Source: Sciurus carolinensis
Taxonomy: Eukaryota; Chordata; Mammalia; Rodentia; Sciuridae
DNA length: 64,000 nt
Direction: 5' to 3'
Assembly (NCBI RefSeq): GCF_902686445.1
Contig: NC_062214.1
Span: 45,579,454 to 45,643,453, forward strand
Made by a program: the position numbers and the translations under genes. The stretch's first letter is position 1. Every line of letters starts with the position of its first letter. This document shows positions 1 through 12,785 of this stretch, piece by piece. The notes beneath the pieces are model-generated. The model saw only the letters and a program-made list of their open reading frames with translations. It was not told the DNA's origin and searched no databases.

Positions 1-33
1 GCGCTGATATTAGTTGTTTTTTTTTTTTTTTTT

Positions 34-1175
34 ATAAATACTGAGGAGTGGAATAGCTGGGTCATATGGCGATTCTATTCTTTAGTCTTTTGAGGAATCT
101 CTGCACTATTTTCCAAAATAGTTGTACTAATTTGCAGTCCCACCAACAATGTATGACTAACATTTTCCCCACATCCTCACCAGCATTTATTATCTTTTGT
201 ATTTTGATGATTGCCATTCTAACTGAAGTGAAATGAAATCTCAATGTAGTTTTGATTTGCACTTCCCTTGTTGCCAGGGACACTGAACATTTTTTCATGT
301 TGACCTTTTATATTTCTTCTTTCGAGAAGTGTATGTTTAGTTCTTTGGTCCATTTATTGATTGGTTTGTGTAGGGGATTTGGTGTTAATTTTTTTTAGTT
401 CTTTATATATTCTGGATATTAATTCCCTGTCAGAGAAGTAACTGGCAAAGATTTTTCTCCCATTCTGTAGACTGTCTCTCTCCATGCTCTTAATTACTGC
501 CATTGCTATGCAGAACCTTTTTAATTTGGTGCTGTCCCACTTATGATTCTTGATTATATTTCTTGAGCTTTACCAGTCTTCCTATTCCTTAGCAAGTTGG
601 TGCTTGAGACAACATGTTGGAATGTTGACCTTGTGTTTTCTTCTAGCAGTTGCAAAATTCAGGTCTAATTTCTAGATCTTTGTTCCACTTTGATTTGACT
701 TTTGTGCAGAGTGAGAGAGATCTAGTTTCATTCTTCTACCTATGGAAATGCAGTTTTCCCAGTGACATTTGTTAAAAAAGATACTGTTCCTCCAACATAT
801 TTCTTGGAGCCTTTGTCAAAGGTGACTGTTACTATACAGATTTGTCTTTGTGTCTTCTATTTTTTTGATGCCAGTACCAAAGCTATTTTTGTTATTGTAG
901 CTCTATAGTATAATTTGAGATCTGTGTGGTGATGCCTCCAGCATTGCTATTCTTCCTTAGTACTGAATTTGGCTAATCCGGGTCTTTTATTCTTCCAAAT
1001 GAATTCTAGGACTGTTTTTCTTTTCTATTTCTGTGAATAATGTCATTCATATTTTGATGGGGATTTTATTGAATCTGTACAACAGTTGGTAATAAGATCA
1101 TTTTGACAATATTAATACTACATATCCAAGGACATGGGAGTTGTTTCCATCTCCTAAATTTTTCTTTGATTTCTT
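34..1175 (-). mobile_element. LINE-1 fragment, ORF2 C-terminal half, decayed
   Basis: The complement reads as the C-terminal part of L1 ORF2. A 78-codon frame at 62-298 on the minus strand carries the recognisable [23 protein letters not shown] and CWWDCKLVQLFWK blocks. Further upstream ORF2 sequence continues to about 1175 with many stops and indels. The 3' UTR is missing; a 17-base poly-T run lies at 17-33. It is more diverged than the L1 that follows, so it is probably older. No protein is expected. Confidence 0.85.
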
Positions 1176-1555
1176 TTTTAAATTTTTTGATTCATTGTAC
1201 ACAAATGGGGTACAAATTTTCATTTCTCTGGTTGTACACAATGTAGAGTCACACCGTATGTGTGATCATACATGTACATAGGGTAATGATGTTTATCTTA
1301 TCCCATTTTCTTTCCTTTTCCTTGTCCCCTTCCCACCTCTCATTTCCCTCTACACAATCCAATGTTCCTCCATTCTTCCCTTACCCTCTCCCCCCTGACC
1401 CCATTATGTATCAGTATACACTTATTAGAGAAAACATATTTGGCCTTTAGTTTTTTGGGGATTGCCTTACTTAACTTAGCATAATATTCTCCAACTTTAT
1501 CCATTTACCTGCAAATGCCTTAATTTTATTCTTCTTTATGGCTGAATAATATACC

Positions 1556-1597
<42 letters not shown>

Positions 1598-4500
1598 CAT
1601 ACATATACCACGATTTCTTTATCCATTCATCTATTGAAGGACATCTAGGTTGATTCTACCATCTAGCTTTTGTGAATTGAGTTGCTATGCACATTGGTGT
1701 GGCTGCATCATTGTAGTATGCTGATTTTAAGTCCTTTGGGTATAGGACAAGGAGAGGGATAAGGGGTTCAAATGGTGGTTCCATTCCAAGTTTTCTGAAT
1801 AATCTCCATACTGCTTTCCAGAGTGGATGTACCAATTAGCAACCCCACCAGAAACGTGTGAGTGTACCTTTTCCCCACATCCTTGCCAACACCTACTGTT
1901 TCTTGTGTTCTTGACAATAGTCAATTGGAGTGGATGAAATCATAACATACTTTTGATTTGCATTTCTCTAATTACTAGAGATGTTGGACATTTTTCATCT
2001 GTCTGTTGATCCCTTGCATATTTCCTTCTGTGAAGTGTGTTCTCAGTTCCTTGGCTTATTTATTTATTGATTGGGTTATTTGTATTCTTGGTGTAAAGTT
2101 TTTTGAGTTCTTCATAAATTCTGGAGATTAGTGCTCTATCTGAAGTACATGTGGTGAAGATTCTCTCCCACTTTGTAGGCTCTCTCTTCACATTATTGTT
2201 CCCTTTGCTGAAAAAAAGGTTTTTAGTTTGAATCCATCCCATTTATTGATTCTTATTTTTCTTTCTCGTGCTTTAGGAGTCTTGTCAAGGAAATCTGGTC
2301 CTAACCCAACATGATGAAGATTTGGGCCTACTTTTTCTTCTATTTGGTGCAGAGTCTCTGGTCTAATTCCTAGGTCCTTGATCCACTTGAGTTTTGTGCA
2401 GGGTGAGAGATAGGAGTTTCATTTCATTTTGCTGCACATGGATTTCCAGTTTTCCCAGCACCATTTGTTGAAGAGGTCATCTTTTCTCCATTGTGTATTT
2501 TTAGCACCTTTGTCTAATATGAGATAACTGTTATGTATGTGGGTTTGTCTCTGTGACTTCTATTCCATACCATTGGTCCACCTGTCTATTTTGGTGCCAA
2601 TACTATGCCATTTTTGTTACTATTGCTCTATAGTATAGTTGAAGATCTGGCATTGTGATACCCCCTGCTTCACTCTTCCTGCTAAGGGTTGCTTTGGTTT
2701 TTCTGGGTCTCTTATTCTTCCAAATGAATTTAATGATTGTTTTTTCTGTTTCTATGAGGTATATCATTGGAATTTTAATTGGAATTGCATTGAACCTGTA
2801 CAGCACTTTTGTTACTATGGCCATTTTGATGATATTAATTCTGCCTATCCAAGAACATGGGAGATCTTTCCATCACCTAAGATTTTCTTTAATTTCTTTC
2901 TTTAGCGTTCTGTAGTTTTCATTGTAGAGGTCTTTCACCTCTTTTGTTAGATTAATTCTCAAGTATTTTATTTTTTGGTGGCTATTGTGAATAGGGTTGT
3001 TTCCTAATTTCTCTTTCAGAGGATTCATCACTTAGAGCCAGAAATACATTAGATTTATGAGTATTGATTTTATATCCTGCTACTTTGCTGAATTCATTTA
3101 TGAGTTCTAGGAGTTTTCTGGTAGAATTGTTTGTATCTTCTAAATGTAGCATCATGTCATCTGCAAATAGTGACAGTTTGAGTTCTTCTTTTCCTATTCA
3201 TGTCTCTTTAATTTCTTTGATCTGTCTAATTGCTCTGGCTAGAGTTTCCAGGACAATGTTGACTAGAAGTGGTGAAAGAGGGCATACCTATCTTGTTCCA
3301 GTTTTCAGAGAGAATGCTTTCAGTTTTTCTTCATTTAGAATGATGTTGGCCTTAGACTTCGCATAGATAGCCTTTACAATGTTGAGGTATGTTGCTACTA
3401 TCCCTATTTTTCCTAGTGTTTTGAGCGTGAAGAGGTGCTGTATTTTATCAGATGCTTTTTATGCATCTATTGAGATGATCATATGATTCCTAATTTTAAG
3501 TCTATTGATGTGATGAATTGCAGAAATTTATTGATTTCTGGATGTTGAACCAACCTTGCATCCCTGGGATGAACCCCACTTGATCATGGTGCACTATCTT
3601 TTTAATCTGTTTTTGTATGCGATTTGCCAGAATTTTGTCAAGAATTTTTGCATCTATGTTCATCAGGGATGTTGGTCTGAAATTTTCTTTCTTTGATGTG
3701 TCTTTGTCTGGTTTTGGTATCAGGGTGATACTAGCTTCATAGAAGGAGTTTGGAAGGGTTCCCTCCTTCTCTATTTCTTGGAATACTTTGAGGAGTATTG
3801 GTATTAGTTCTTCTTTGAAGGTCTTGTAGAACTCACAAGGGAATCCATCTGGTCCCAGGCGTTTGATGGTTTCTTCTATTTCATTGCTTGAAATTGATCT
3901 GTTTAAATTGTGTATATCCTCCTTATTCAGTTTGGATGGATCATATGTCCCTAGAAGTTTGTCGATGTCTTTGAGATTTTCTATTTTGTTGGAGTGTACA
4001 TTTTCAAAATAGCTTCTAATTATGTTTTGTATTTCAATAGTGTCTGTTGTGGTATTTCCTTTTCCATCATGAACTTTAGTAATATGAGTTTCTCCTCTTT
4101 GTGTGTCTAAGGGTTTATCAATTTTGTGTATTTTTTCACAGAATCAATTTTTTATTTTGTCAATTGTTTCCTTTGCTTCAATTTCACTGATTTCAGTTCT
4201 GATTTTAATTATTTCCTGTCTTCTTCTACCACTTGGTGTTGATCTCTTCTTTTTCTAGGACCTTGAGATGTAATGTTATGTCATTTATTTTTTGACTTTT
4301 TATTCTTTTATTCATTGAGCTCCATGCAATGAATTTTCCTCTTAGTACTGCTTTTACAGTGTCCCAGAGATTTTGATATGTTGTATCATTGTTCTCATTT
4401 ACCTCTAAGAATTTTTTATTTCCTATCCATACATATTTGCTATCCATACATCATTCAATATCATATTATTTAGTCACCAGGTATTGGAGTAGTTTCTATT

Positions 4501-4745
4501 TTTTATTTCATCACTGATTTCTAATTTTGTTCCATTATGAACTGATAGACAAGATAGTATCTCTATTTTTTTGTATTTGCTAAGTTACTTTGTGACATAA
4601 CATATGGTCTATTTTAGACAAGGATCCATGTGCTGCTGAGAGAAAAAGTGTATTCACTCATTGATGGATTGAATATTATATATATATCTGTTAAGTCTAA
4701 ATTATTATTGTATTATTGAGTTCTATGCTTCTGTCTCCCTTCTTT
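1176..4745 (-). mobile_element. LINE-1, 5'-truncated, 3' UTR plus most of ORF2
   Basis: The right-to-left order is ORF2 endonuclease C-terminal part (near 4226-4740), reverse transcriptase, C-terminal region, then a 3' UTR ending about 1180. The 3' UTR matches those at 18.9, 26.6, 40.2 and 53.2 kb. The reverse-transcriptase FADDM box is intact at codon level on the complement of 3153-3167. ORF2 is broken by many stops and frameshifts, so the open pieces (for example 4226-4447) are relics. The 5' end stops inside the endonuclease domain near 4745. A (TG)n tract interrupts it at 1558-1594. No clear target-site duplication was found. Confidence 0.92.
1558..1594. repeat. (TG)n microsatellite inside L1
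   Basis: About 18 TG units replace the short TATATA run that other copies have just before the ACAATGGAATATTA block of ORF2 (compare 52915-52930). It is therefore an expansion within the L1 body and not a separate insertion. Confidence 0.95.
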
Positions 4746-5394
4746 TCTTGAGACATGACCAAGTTCAATGTAGTCTTAAAACAGAAAAAGCAAAAACATT
4801 AACTTGTTCTTTAAATAACAGCAATAAAATGCTATTTTCTTCTTAGCTTTTTAATAGATGTTATCTAAATAAGAGTTGAGAATAAGAGGTATTTAAAAGA
4901 TAAAAATATAAAACATCTTTTTCTTCATTGACCTATTTTGCATACACTTAAACTAATTTGTTCTAAAAATCAAGTGAGATTTTATTTTGCTAAGTCTCTC
5001 TTTTAAAATTTATGCATGAATTTTGACCAAGAAATTACACATTGGCTAATTAATCTAAAGAAATCATCAGAGATGTGTGAGGCTCCATTGGTACAGATGT
5101 CCTCACTATATTGTTTGCAATAGTAAATTAAATTTGCACTTAAATCCCCAACAAAATGGAGTAAGTTAAATAAGAAGGTCTCAACCCGTTGGATAATTTT
5201 ACATCTCAGTTTTCTCCTGTTGCACCTACGCAATTGGAATTAGCACCCCTTTTTACTCTCAAAAGTTTGAAAGATAAGATCATGTGGTTACCTACATATA
5301 ATGAAATGGTGAATCCTAAAAATTCATGATATGAGATTATATAAGAAGATATATTTTCCTTATTTGCTGATATGTGTAAAATGCAATTTACTCT
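4746..5394. other. AT-rich unique sequence
   Basis: I see no gene, SINE or LTR here. The frame at 5003-5233 (minus) has no recognisable domain. The interval lies between a minus-strand L1 and the older plus-strand L1. Confidence 0.5.
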
Positions 5395-7105
5395 TTGTAG
5401 ATTCTATTCAATTCCAATCAAAATCCAACCTAGTTATTTCATAGATACAACAAACTGATTGTAAAATTTATATGGAAAACAAAAGACCCAAAATAACCAA
5501 CACAATAATAAAGAAGAACGATATCAGAGGACTGACACTGCTCTATTTCAACACTTACCAGAAAGCTACAATAATCAAGATAGTGTGGTTTTAGTGAAGG
5601 AAGACACACAAATAAGTGAAACTAAATAAAAAGCCTAGAAATAGCCCCCCACAATAGAATCAATAGATTTCTGATGAAGGAGCAAAGACAATTCAATAGA
5701 GAAAGTCTTTTCAACAAATGGTGCTCATTCAACCAGCCATCCATATGAAAGAAAGAAAGGGAAAAAAAAAGAAAGAAAGAAAGACCTTACTTATCTCACA
5801 AAAATTAACTTGAAATGAATCATAGACTTAAATGTAAAATACAAAAATATAAAACTCCTGGAAGAGAATATAGGAGAAAATCAAGGTTGAACTCGGGTTT
5901 GTTGAGGACTTTTTAGATACAACACCAAAAACATGATCCAAGAAGAAATAATAAGTGGAATTTTGTTAAAACTCAAAACTTCTGCTGTGCAAAAGACATT
6001 GTTAAGAGACTGAAAAGATAAGCCACAGACCAAAAGAAAATATTTGCAAAATATGTATCTGAAAAAGGACTTGTATCTAAAACATATACATAACCCTTAA
6101 CACTCAACAGTAAGAAAAAACAGCCCAATGAAGAGGTGAGCAAAAGATCTGAACTGACATACTGACATCTCACCAAAGATATATAAATAGCATATGCAAA
6201 TTATATATACGTGTGTGTGTGCACGTGCACATGTATGTGCATATTCCACATCACATGTCTAGGAAACCACAAATTAAAACAATAAGATATCACTACATAC
6301 TTATTAGAATGGTGAGAATCCCAAACATAAATAGCACCAAGGGCTGGTGAGGCTGTAAAATGACAGGAACTCTCATTCATTTCTGGCAGGAATGTAAAAT
6401 GGCACAGCCACTTTAGAAGACAGTACGACAGTTTTTGACAAAGTTAAACACAGTTATCTTATATAATCCAGCAATCATGTCCTTGGCATTTATCAAACTA
6501 ATTTAAAAATTTATGTCCACATGAAACTTTTTTTCACAAATGTTTATAACATGTTCACTTATAATTAACAAAATATGGAAGTGATAAAGATGTCCTTCGA
6601 TAGGTGAATGAATAAACTGCCATACATCCATACAATAGATAATATTATTCAGAAAAATTTTAGATGAGCTAACAAAAGCTACCAAAGGGCATGAAAGGAG
6701 GCTTAGATGTATATTGCTAAATGAAAAAAAGTCAGTCTGAAAAGCCTACACACTGTGTGATTCCAACTACATTACATTCTGGAAAATGTGAAACAAGACA
6801 TAGTCAAAAAAGTCAGTGGTTACCAGTGGTTCTGGGGGGAAAAGGAGAGACGAATAGGTGGAGCACAGGGCATTTTTTTAGGGCACTGAATCTCTTCTGT
6901 ATGATACTGTAATGGTGGATTCATAACATTACACCTTTGTCAAAACCCATAGAGCCGAATACTGAATTCCACTGTAAACTATGGAATTTGGTTCACTGAT
7001 CATATAGCAAGATGTGAATAAGAGGAAAAATGATGGGGAAATAAGGAACTCTGTGTTTTCTTCTCAATTTTTCTGTATACCTAAAATTGTTTTAAAACAT
7101 TAGTG
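5395..7105 (+). mobile_element. Old LINE-1 (L1M-type) 3' end
   Basis: The wording is L1 ORF2 3'-terminal sequence, for example the 'aagctacaataatcaagatagtgtgg' theme, followed by an L1M-type tail. That tail includes the 'gtggttaccagtggttctgg' stretch and ends near 7105 after 'cctaaaattgttttaaaac'. Reading frames are fully decayed. The last part resembles L1MA/L1MB 3' UTRs rather than the squirrel-type L1s nearby, which argues for a much older insertion. Confidence 0.8.
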
Positions 7106-7106
7106 G

Positions 7107-8551
7107 CTCCAGCACCAGCACACCCCGCATGGACACACCTTGCTGCAGCTCCCCATCTACCAATGCCTTGGGACACCTCTACTGCCATCTTTAGTTGGGG
7201 CAGCTTCCATTTGGGGACACCTGCCAGAGACTAGAAGCTCATTATCAAGATATCTACAGGATATGCACTGCTACTGTCACCAACTTGGGACATGGCCGCT
7301 TACATTCAGTGATAACAGACAGGACCTGAAAGATCATCACCAAGGGGCCCTGCAGGCTTGGTATCTCTGCTAAGTGTGCTAATAGCCACCGTCTTGCAGC
7401 AGAGGCAGGAGAGAGAGCCTTGCAAGGAGTCGGTAGGTGGAAAAAGAGTGTGAGAGCATCTTGATCCCTGCTCATCCAGCCAACCAGCCCAGCACCCACT
7501 GGGATCCCAGAGACAACTTGGGAGCATTTGTTGGGACCCTACATCAGCCTATTCCACAATTCCACTGAGCACTTGGTCCCACTTGTTTGGCAATCAACAG
7601 CGCCCTCCAACTCCTCAATCTCGAGTCTCTGAACCAACCTTCAGCCACCAACAAGCCCAGTGCTTGCAGTTACATGGCTGGCCCACAGCTTTCAACGTCT
7701 GGTCCTGACTTGCCCAATACAGAGCAGCTTTCTGAGACAGGTGCATGGATCCCGGAAATCAGCCTTCAGGTCCTCCAAGGAGAGAGGTTCCCAATTGGGA
7801 AATCCAAAGGGCAGGGACAGAAGAGTTATAATTCAGAAACCAAATTATAGACCAGGAATTATGAGGTCCACAAGTGAGGGAAGGGGATAAGACCAGGCTC
7901 CTGTGTCACACAAGTGGACCCCAAAAGACAGACCTGGGGTGCAGTCTTCCAGAGGGACAGACAATTGCTATATCCCACCTCCAGGAGTCCTGCCTCCAAG
8001 TCTAATCCTCCCACCCTAGTTACTGTCATTATTCTGAGGGTGGAGTTACCAGCAAACTCCAGACAACTCTGAGTATCAGAAGAGGAGGGAAGCAGAGAAG
8101 ATATTGAACTCTAATGGAAATGATTGTTCAATTTTCCTTCAAGACTCTTTTTTTCTTTTCTTTCCTCCATTTGTTTTTCTTTTTTCTTTTTGTGTTTCCT
8201 GCTTTCATATCCCCATCAACTTGAAATCAAGTGCCTTTCATGCTTCAGGCTACTAAAGCCTGGGAAGTTGAAGAGTATATAAGTTTTATTGTAGTTTTTT
8301 TATTTTAATTTTTATCTAATGCTGAAGACAATAATTGAACACATCATCTCTGTTTATTATGACAATTCTGATAACATCTTAATAGGAGCAATTTGGTTTA
8401 AGGCTGCTTATTGTTTGCATTGGGTGCTGTTAATATTGATCTCCCCCTTAAAGGTGAGGTGTTGGAAACTTGCAGGAACACTATAAATCTATAGGAGGAA
8501 AACAGTAATACCTTGGATCCACACTGCTAGAGGGGAAGACACACGAACAAC
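7107..8551 (+). promoter_or_regulatory. L1 5' UTR (putative internal promoter region)
   Basis: A 1.4-kb GC-richer segment, unlike the AT-rich flanks, directly precedes the ORF1 ATG. L1 5' UTRs carry the internal RNA polymerase II promoter. The placement, composition and the 'acgaacaac' context before the ATG fit this role. Short frames here (7140-7373, 7587-7850) are incidental. Promoter activity is inferred only from position. Confidence 0.65.
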
Positions 8552-8984
8552 ATGAAAAACCAAGGGAAGAAAGCACCCAAAACAAACCAAAATGCTATAT
8601 TAATAGAATCTATTGATAGCACAGTAGAAGAAATGTCAGAAAAGGAGTTCAGAATGTACATAATTAAAATGATCTGTGAAGTAAAGGATGAGATAAGAGA
8701 GCAAATCCAGGCAACAAAAGATCACTTCAATAAAGTGTTAAAAGAGCAAATGCAGGAAGCAAGAGATGATTTCAATAAAGAGATAGAGATTCTGAAAAAA
8801 AAAACAGAAATCCTTGAAATGAAGGAAACGATAAACTAAATAAACTAAATTAAAAACTCAATAGAAAGCATCACCAATAGACTAGATCACTTGGAAGACA
8901 AAACCTCAGACAATGAAGACAAAATATTTAATCTTGAAAATAAAGTTGACCACACAGAGAAGATGGTAAGAAATCATAACTGGC
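8552..8984 (+). pseudogene. L1 ORF1 remnant (N-terminal tail and coiled coil)
   Basis: The first 95 codons are open. They encode a basic, polar N-terminus (MKNQGKKAPKTNQ) followed by a heptad-rich helix (QIQATKDHFNKVLKEQMQEARDDFNKEIEILKKK) typical of the ORF1 protein coiled coil. The frame stops at 8839. Coiled-coil coding continues to about 8980 (LEDKTSDNEDKIFNLENKV). The RNA-recognition and C-terminal domains of ORF1, which bind RNA and give chaperone activity in intact L1s, are missing because the sequence jumps into ORF2. The protein would at most be a trimerisation fragment. Expression is not expected. Confidence 0.8.
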
Positions 8985-11900
8985 AGATTGGATTTTTAAA
9001 AAAGACCCAACAAAATACTGCCTTCAAGAGACTCATCTCATAGGAAAAGACATCCAAGACTGAAGGTGAAAGAATGGGAAAAATATACCATACACAGAGA
9101 CTCAGCAAAAAAGCAGGGGCTTAAATCCTTATATCAGATAAAGGGGACTTCAAGCCAGAGTTAATCAGAAAGCATAAAGAAGGACATTTTATATGGCCTA
9201 AGGGAACCATAAATCAATAAGACATAACAATCTTAAATATTTATGCCCCAAACTATAGATCCTCTATGTACGTTAAACAAACCCTTCTCAATTTTAGGAA
9301 TCAAATAGACCACAACACAACAATAGTGAGGGATTTTAACACACCTCTCTCATAAATGGATAGATCTTCCAAACAAAAACTGAACAAAAAAACCATAAAA
9401 CTCAATAATACAAGCAATAATTTAGACTTAACAAACATATATAGAATATTCAATCTAACAACAAGCAAATATACTTTTTTTCTCAGCAGCATATGTATCC
9501 TTCTCTAAAATAGACCATAAGTTATGTCACAAAGCAACTCCTGGCAAATACAAAAAATAGAGATAATACTCTGCACCCTATCAGATCATAATGGAATGAA
9601 ATTAGAAAATAATGATAGAATAAAATATAGAAACTAACACTGGAGATTAAGTAGTACACTACTGAATGACAAATGGGTAGAAAAAGACATCAGGGAGGAG
9701 ATGAAAAAATTCTTAGAGGTAAATAAGAACAATGATACAACATATCAAAATCTCTAGGACACTGTAAAAGTAGTTCTAAGATGAAAATTCATTGCATGGA
9801 GCTCATTGAATAAAAGAATAAAAAGTCTACAAATAAATGACCTAACATTTCATCTCAAAGTCCTAGAAAAAGAAGAGCTCAACACCAAAAGTAGTAGAAG
9901 ACAGGAAATAATTGAGAGATGAAATTAATGAAATTAAAACAAACAATTCAAAAAATTGACAAAACAAAAAGCTAGTTCTTTGAAAAAATAAACAAAATTG
10001 GTAAACCCTTAGTCACACTAATGAAGAGAAGGAGAGAGAAAACTCAAATTACTAGAATTCATGATGAAAAGGAAATATCATGACAGACACCATTGAAATA
10101 CAAAACATAATTAGAAGCTATTTTAAAAACTTATACCCCAAAAGATAGAAAATCTCAAAGACATCGACAAACTTCTAGGGACATATGATCCATCCAAACT
10201 GAATAAGGAGGATATACACAATTTAAACAGATCAATTTCAAGCAATGAAATAGAAGAAGTCATCAAAAGTCTACCAACCAAGAAAAGCCTGGGACCAGAT
10301 GGATTCTCTTGTGAGTTCTACAAGACCTTCAAAGAAGAACTAATACCAATACTCCTCAAAGTATTCCAAGAAATAGAGAAGGAGGGAACCCTTCCAAACT
10401 CCTTCTATGAAGCTAGTATCACCCTGATACCAAAACCAGACAAAGACACATCAAAGAAAGAAAATTTCAGACCAACATCCTGACGAACATAGATGCAAAA
10501 ATTCTTGACAAAATTCTGGCAAATCGCATACAAAAACAGATTAAAAAGATAGTGCACCATGATCAAGTGGGGTTCATCCCAGGGATGCAAGGTTGGTTCA
10601 ACATCCAGAAATCAATAAATTTCTGCAATTCATCACATCAATAGACTTAAAATTAAGAATCATATGATCATCTCGATAGATGCATAAAAAGCATCTGATA
10701 AAATACAGCACCTCTTCATGCTCAAAACACTAGAAATACTAGGGATAGTAGCAACATACCTCAACATTGTAAAGGCTATCTATGCGAAGTCTAAGGCCAA
10801 CATCATTCTAAATGAAGAAAAACTGAAAGCATTCCCTCTAAAAATTGGATCAAGACAGGGATGCCCTTTTTTACCACTTCTATTCTACATAATCCTGGAA
10901 ACTTTACCAGAGCAATTAGACAGACCAAAGAAATGAAAGGATATGAATAGGAAAAGAAAAACTCTACTTATCACTATTTACTGACAACATGATTCTATGT
11001 TTAGGGGATCCAAAAAATTCCACCAGAAAACTTCTAGAACTCATAAATAAATTCAGCAAAGAAGCAGGATATAAAATCAATACTCATAAGTCTAATGCAT
11101 TTCTAGTCATAAGTGATGAATCCTCTGAAAGAAAACTTAGGAAAACTACCTCATTCACAATAGCCACCAAAAAATGAAATACTTGAGAATTAATCTAACA
11201 AAAGAGGTGAAAGACCTCTACAATGAAAACTACAGAACACTAAAGAAAGAAATTAAAGAAAATCTTAGGTGATGGAAAAGATCTCCCATGCTCTTGGATA
11301 GGCAGAATTAATACCATCAAAATGGTCATACTACCAAAAACACCATACCAGATTCAATGCAATTCCAATTAAAATCCCAATGATGTACCTCATAGAAACA
11401 GATAAAACAATCATAAAATTCATTTGAAAGAATAAGAGACCCAGAATAACCAAGCAACCCTTAGCAGGAAGAGTGAAGCAGGAGGTATCGCGATACAAGA
11501 ACTTCAGAGCCATACTATACTACAGAGCAATAGTAGCAAAAATGGCATGATATTGGCACCATAATAGACAAGTAGGCCAATGGTACTGAATAGAAGTCAC
11601 AGAGACAAACCCACATAAATAACAGTTATCTCATACTAGACAAAGTTACCAAAAACATACAATGGAGAAAAGATAGTATCTTTGACAAATGGAAAACTGG
11701 AAATCCATATGTAGCAAAATGAAATGAAACCCCTATCTCTCATCCTGCACAAAACTCAACTCAAAGTGGATCAAGAACCCAGGAATTAGACCAGAGACCC
11801 TGCACCAAACAGAAGAAAAAGTAGGCCCAAATCTTCATCATGTTGGCTTAGGACCAGACTTCCTTGACAAGACTCCCAAAGCACAAGAGAGAAAAACAAG

Positions 11901-12237
11901 AATCAATAAATGGGATGGATTCAAACTAAAAACCTTTTTTTCAGCAAAAGAAACAATCAATAATGTGAAGAGAGAGCCTGCAGAATGGGAGAAAATCTTC
12001 GCCACATGCACTTCAGATAGAGCACTAATCTCCAGAATTTATGAAGAACTCAAAAAACTTTACACCAAGAATACAAATAACGCAATCAATAAATAAATGA
12101 GCTAAAGAACTGAGCACACACTTCACAGAAGATTTACAAGCAATCAATAGATAGAAGAAAAAAATGTTCAACATCTCTAGTAATTAAAGAAATGCAAATC
12201 AAAACTATCCTAAGATTTTCTCTCACTCCAATTAGAC
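8985..12237 (+). pseudogene. L1 ORF2 remnant (partial endonuclease and reverse transcriptase)
   Basis: Translation across frames gives endonuclease blocks (ILNIYAPN near 9225-9255, DFNTPLS near 9330-9350) and then reverse-transcriptase blocks such as KTSGPDGF-like '[13 protein letters not shown]' near 10290-10325. The reverse-transcriptase catalytic box reads FTDNM at 10977-10991 where active L1s have FADDM, so the second catalytic aspartate is an asparagine. The first part of the endonuclease is lost at the 8985 junction. The C-terminal domain is lost at 12237. Open stretches such as 10718-10936 and 10989-11177 are short. It is non-functional. Confidence 0.85.
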
Positions 12238-12336
12238 TTCTGAAACAATGGGCCAAAATAAACTTTTCCTCCTCTTAATTGTTCTTGTCAGATATTTGGG
12301 TCACAGCAACATAAAACTAACTAAAACAAGGAATGT
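12238..12336 (+). mobile_element. 3' end of a MaLR-like LTR
   Basis: The sequence from 'ctgaaacaatgggccaaaat' to 'aaactaactaaaaca' matches the 3' termini of the LTRs ending at about 20172 and 59519. Only about 100 bp remain, fused directly to the truncated L1. Confidence 0.7.
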
Positions 12337-12435
12337 GTGGAACTTTCCATTTCTCAAGGTCATGCTACAGTGTACCTTGACCACTGCTTTAGAAGGATTC
12401 TCTCAAAGCCAATTTTTAGACCAAAATTCAAATGT

Positions 12436-12785
12436 GTCTTAGTTCATGCTGCTGTAACAGACTGCCATAGACTAGATGCCAACAGGAATTTATTTCCCAA
12501 TTCTGGAGACTGGGAATTCCACAATTAAGTTTCAGGCAGACTCAGGTTCTGGTGAGGATGTGTTACCTGGACCATTGGACATCTGACTTCTGGTTGTGTC
12601 TTCACATGGTACAGGGGACATTGGGTCTCTTTTATAAGGGTAAGATTCTACTCATCAGAGCACAACCCTCATGACCTAATCATCAATCAAAGGCTACACC
12701 TCCAAATGTCATTGCACTTGAAGATTAGGTTTCAGCAAAAGAATTTGGAGGAACACAAACATTCAGACCACAACAAAGTAAAAGT
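12436..12785 (-). mobile_element. MLT1-like LTR (ERVL-MaLR)
   Basis: The plus strand reads as the reverse complement of an MLT1-type LTR. It starts 'cttagttcatgctgctgtaa', has a central 'gtgtcttcacatggt' and ends 'aacattcagaccacaacaa'. No internal retroviral sequence accompanies it. Confidence 0.75.

Larger units (their letters stand above)
7106..12237 (+). mobile_element. LINE-1 with 5' UTR, internally deleted and 3'-truncated
   Basis: This is the most complete L1 in the window. It has a GC-richer 5' UTR (about 7107-8551), the start of ORF1 (8552 on), then a jump at about 8985 straight into the ORF2 endonuclease domain. The reverse transcriptase follows and the element ends abruptly at about 12237. 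The ORF2 C-terminus and 3' UTR are absent. All ORF2 frames are broken. It cannot mobilise itself. Confidence 0.88.

Noticed and set aside
2639..3366. Plus-strand frames with hydrophobic residues
   Set aside because: They are antisense to L1 ORF2 on the minus strand.
1..4745. The minus-strand L1 at 1176-4745 as an insertion into the L1 at 34-1175
   Set aside because: The expected continuation of the first L1 is not found beyond 4745 and no duplication is seen, so nesting is not supported.
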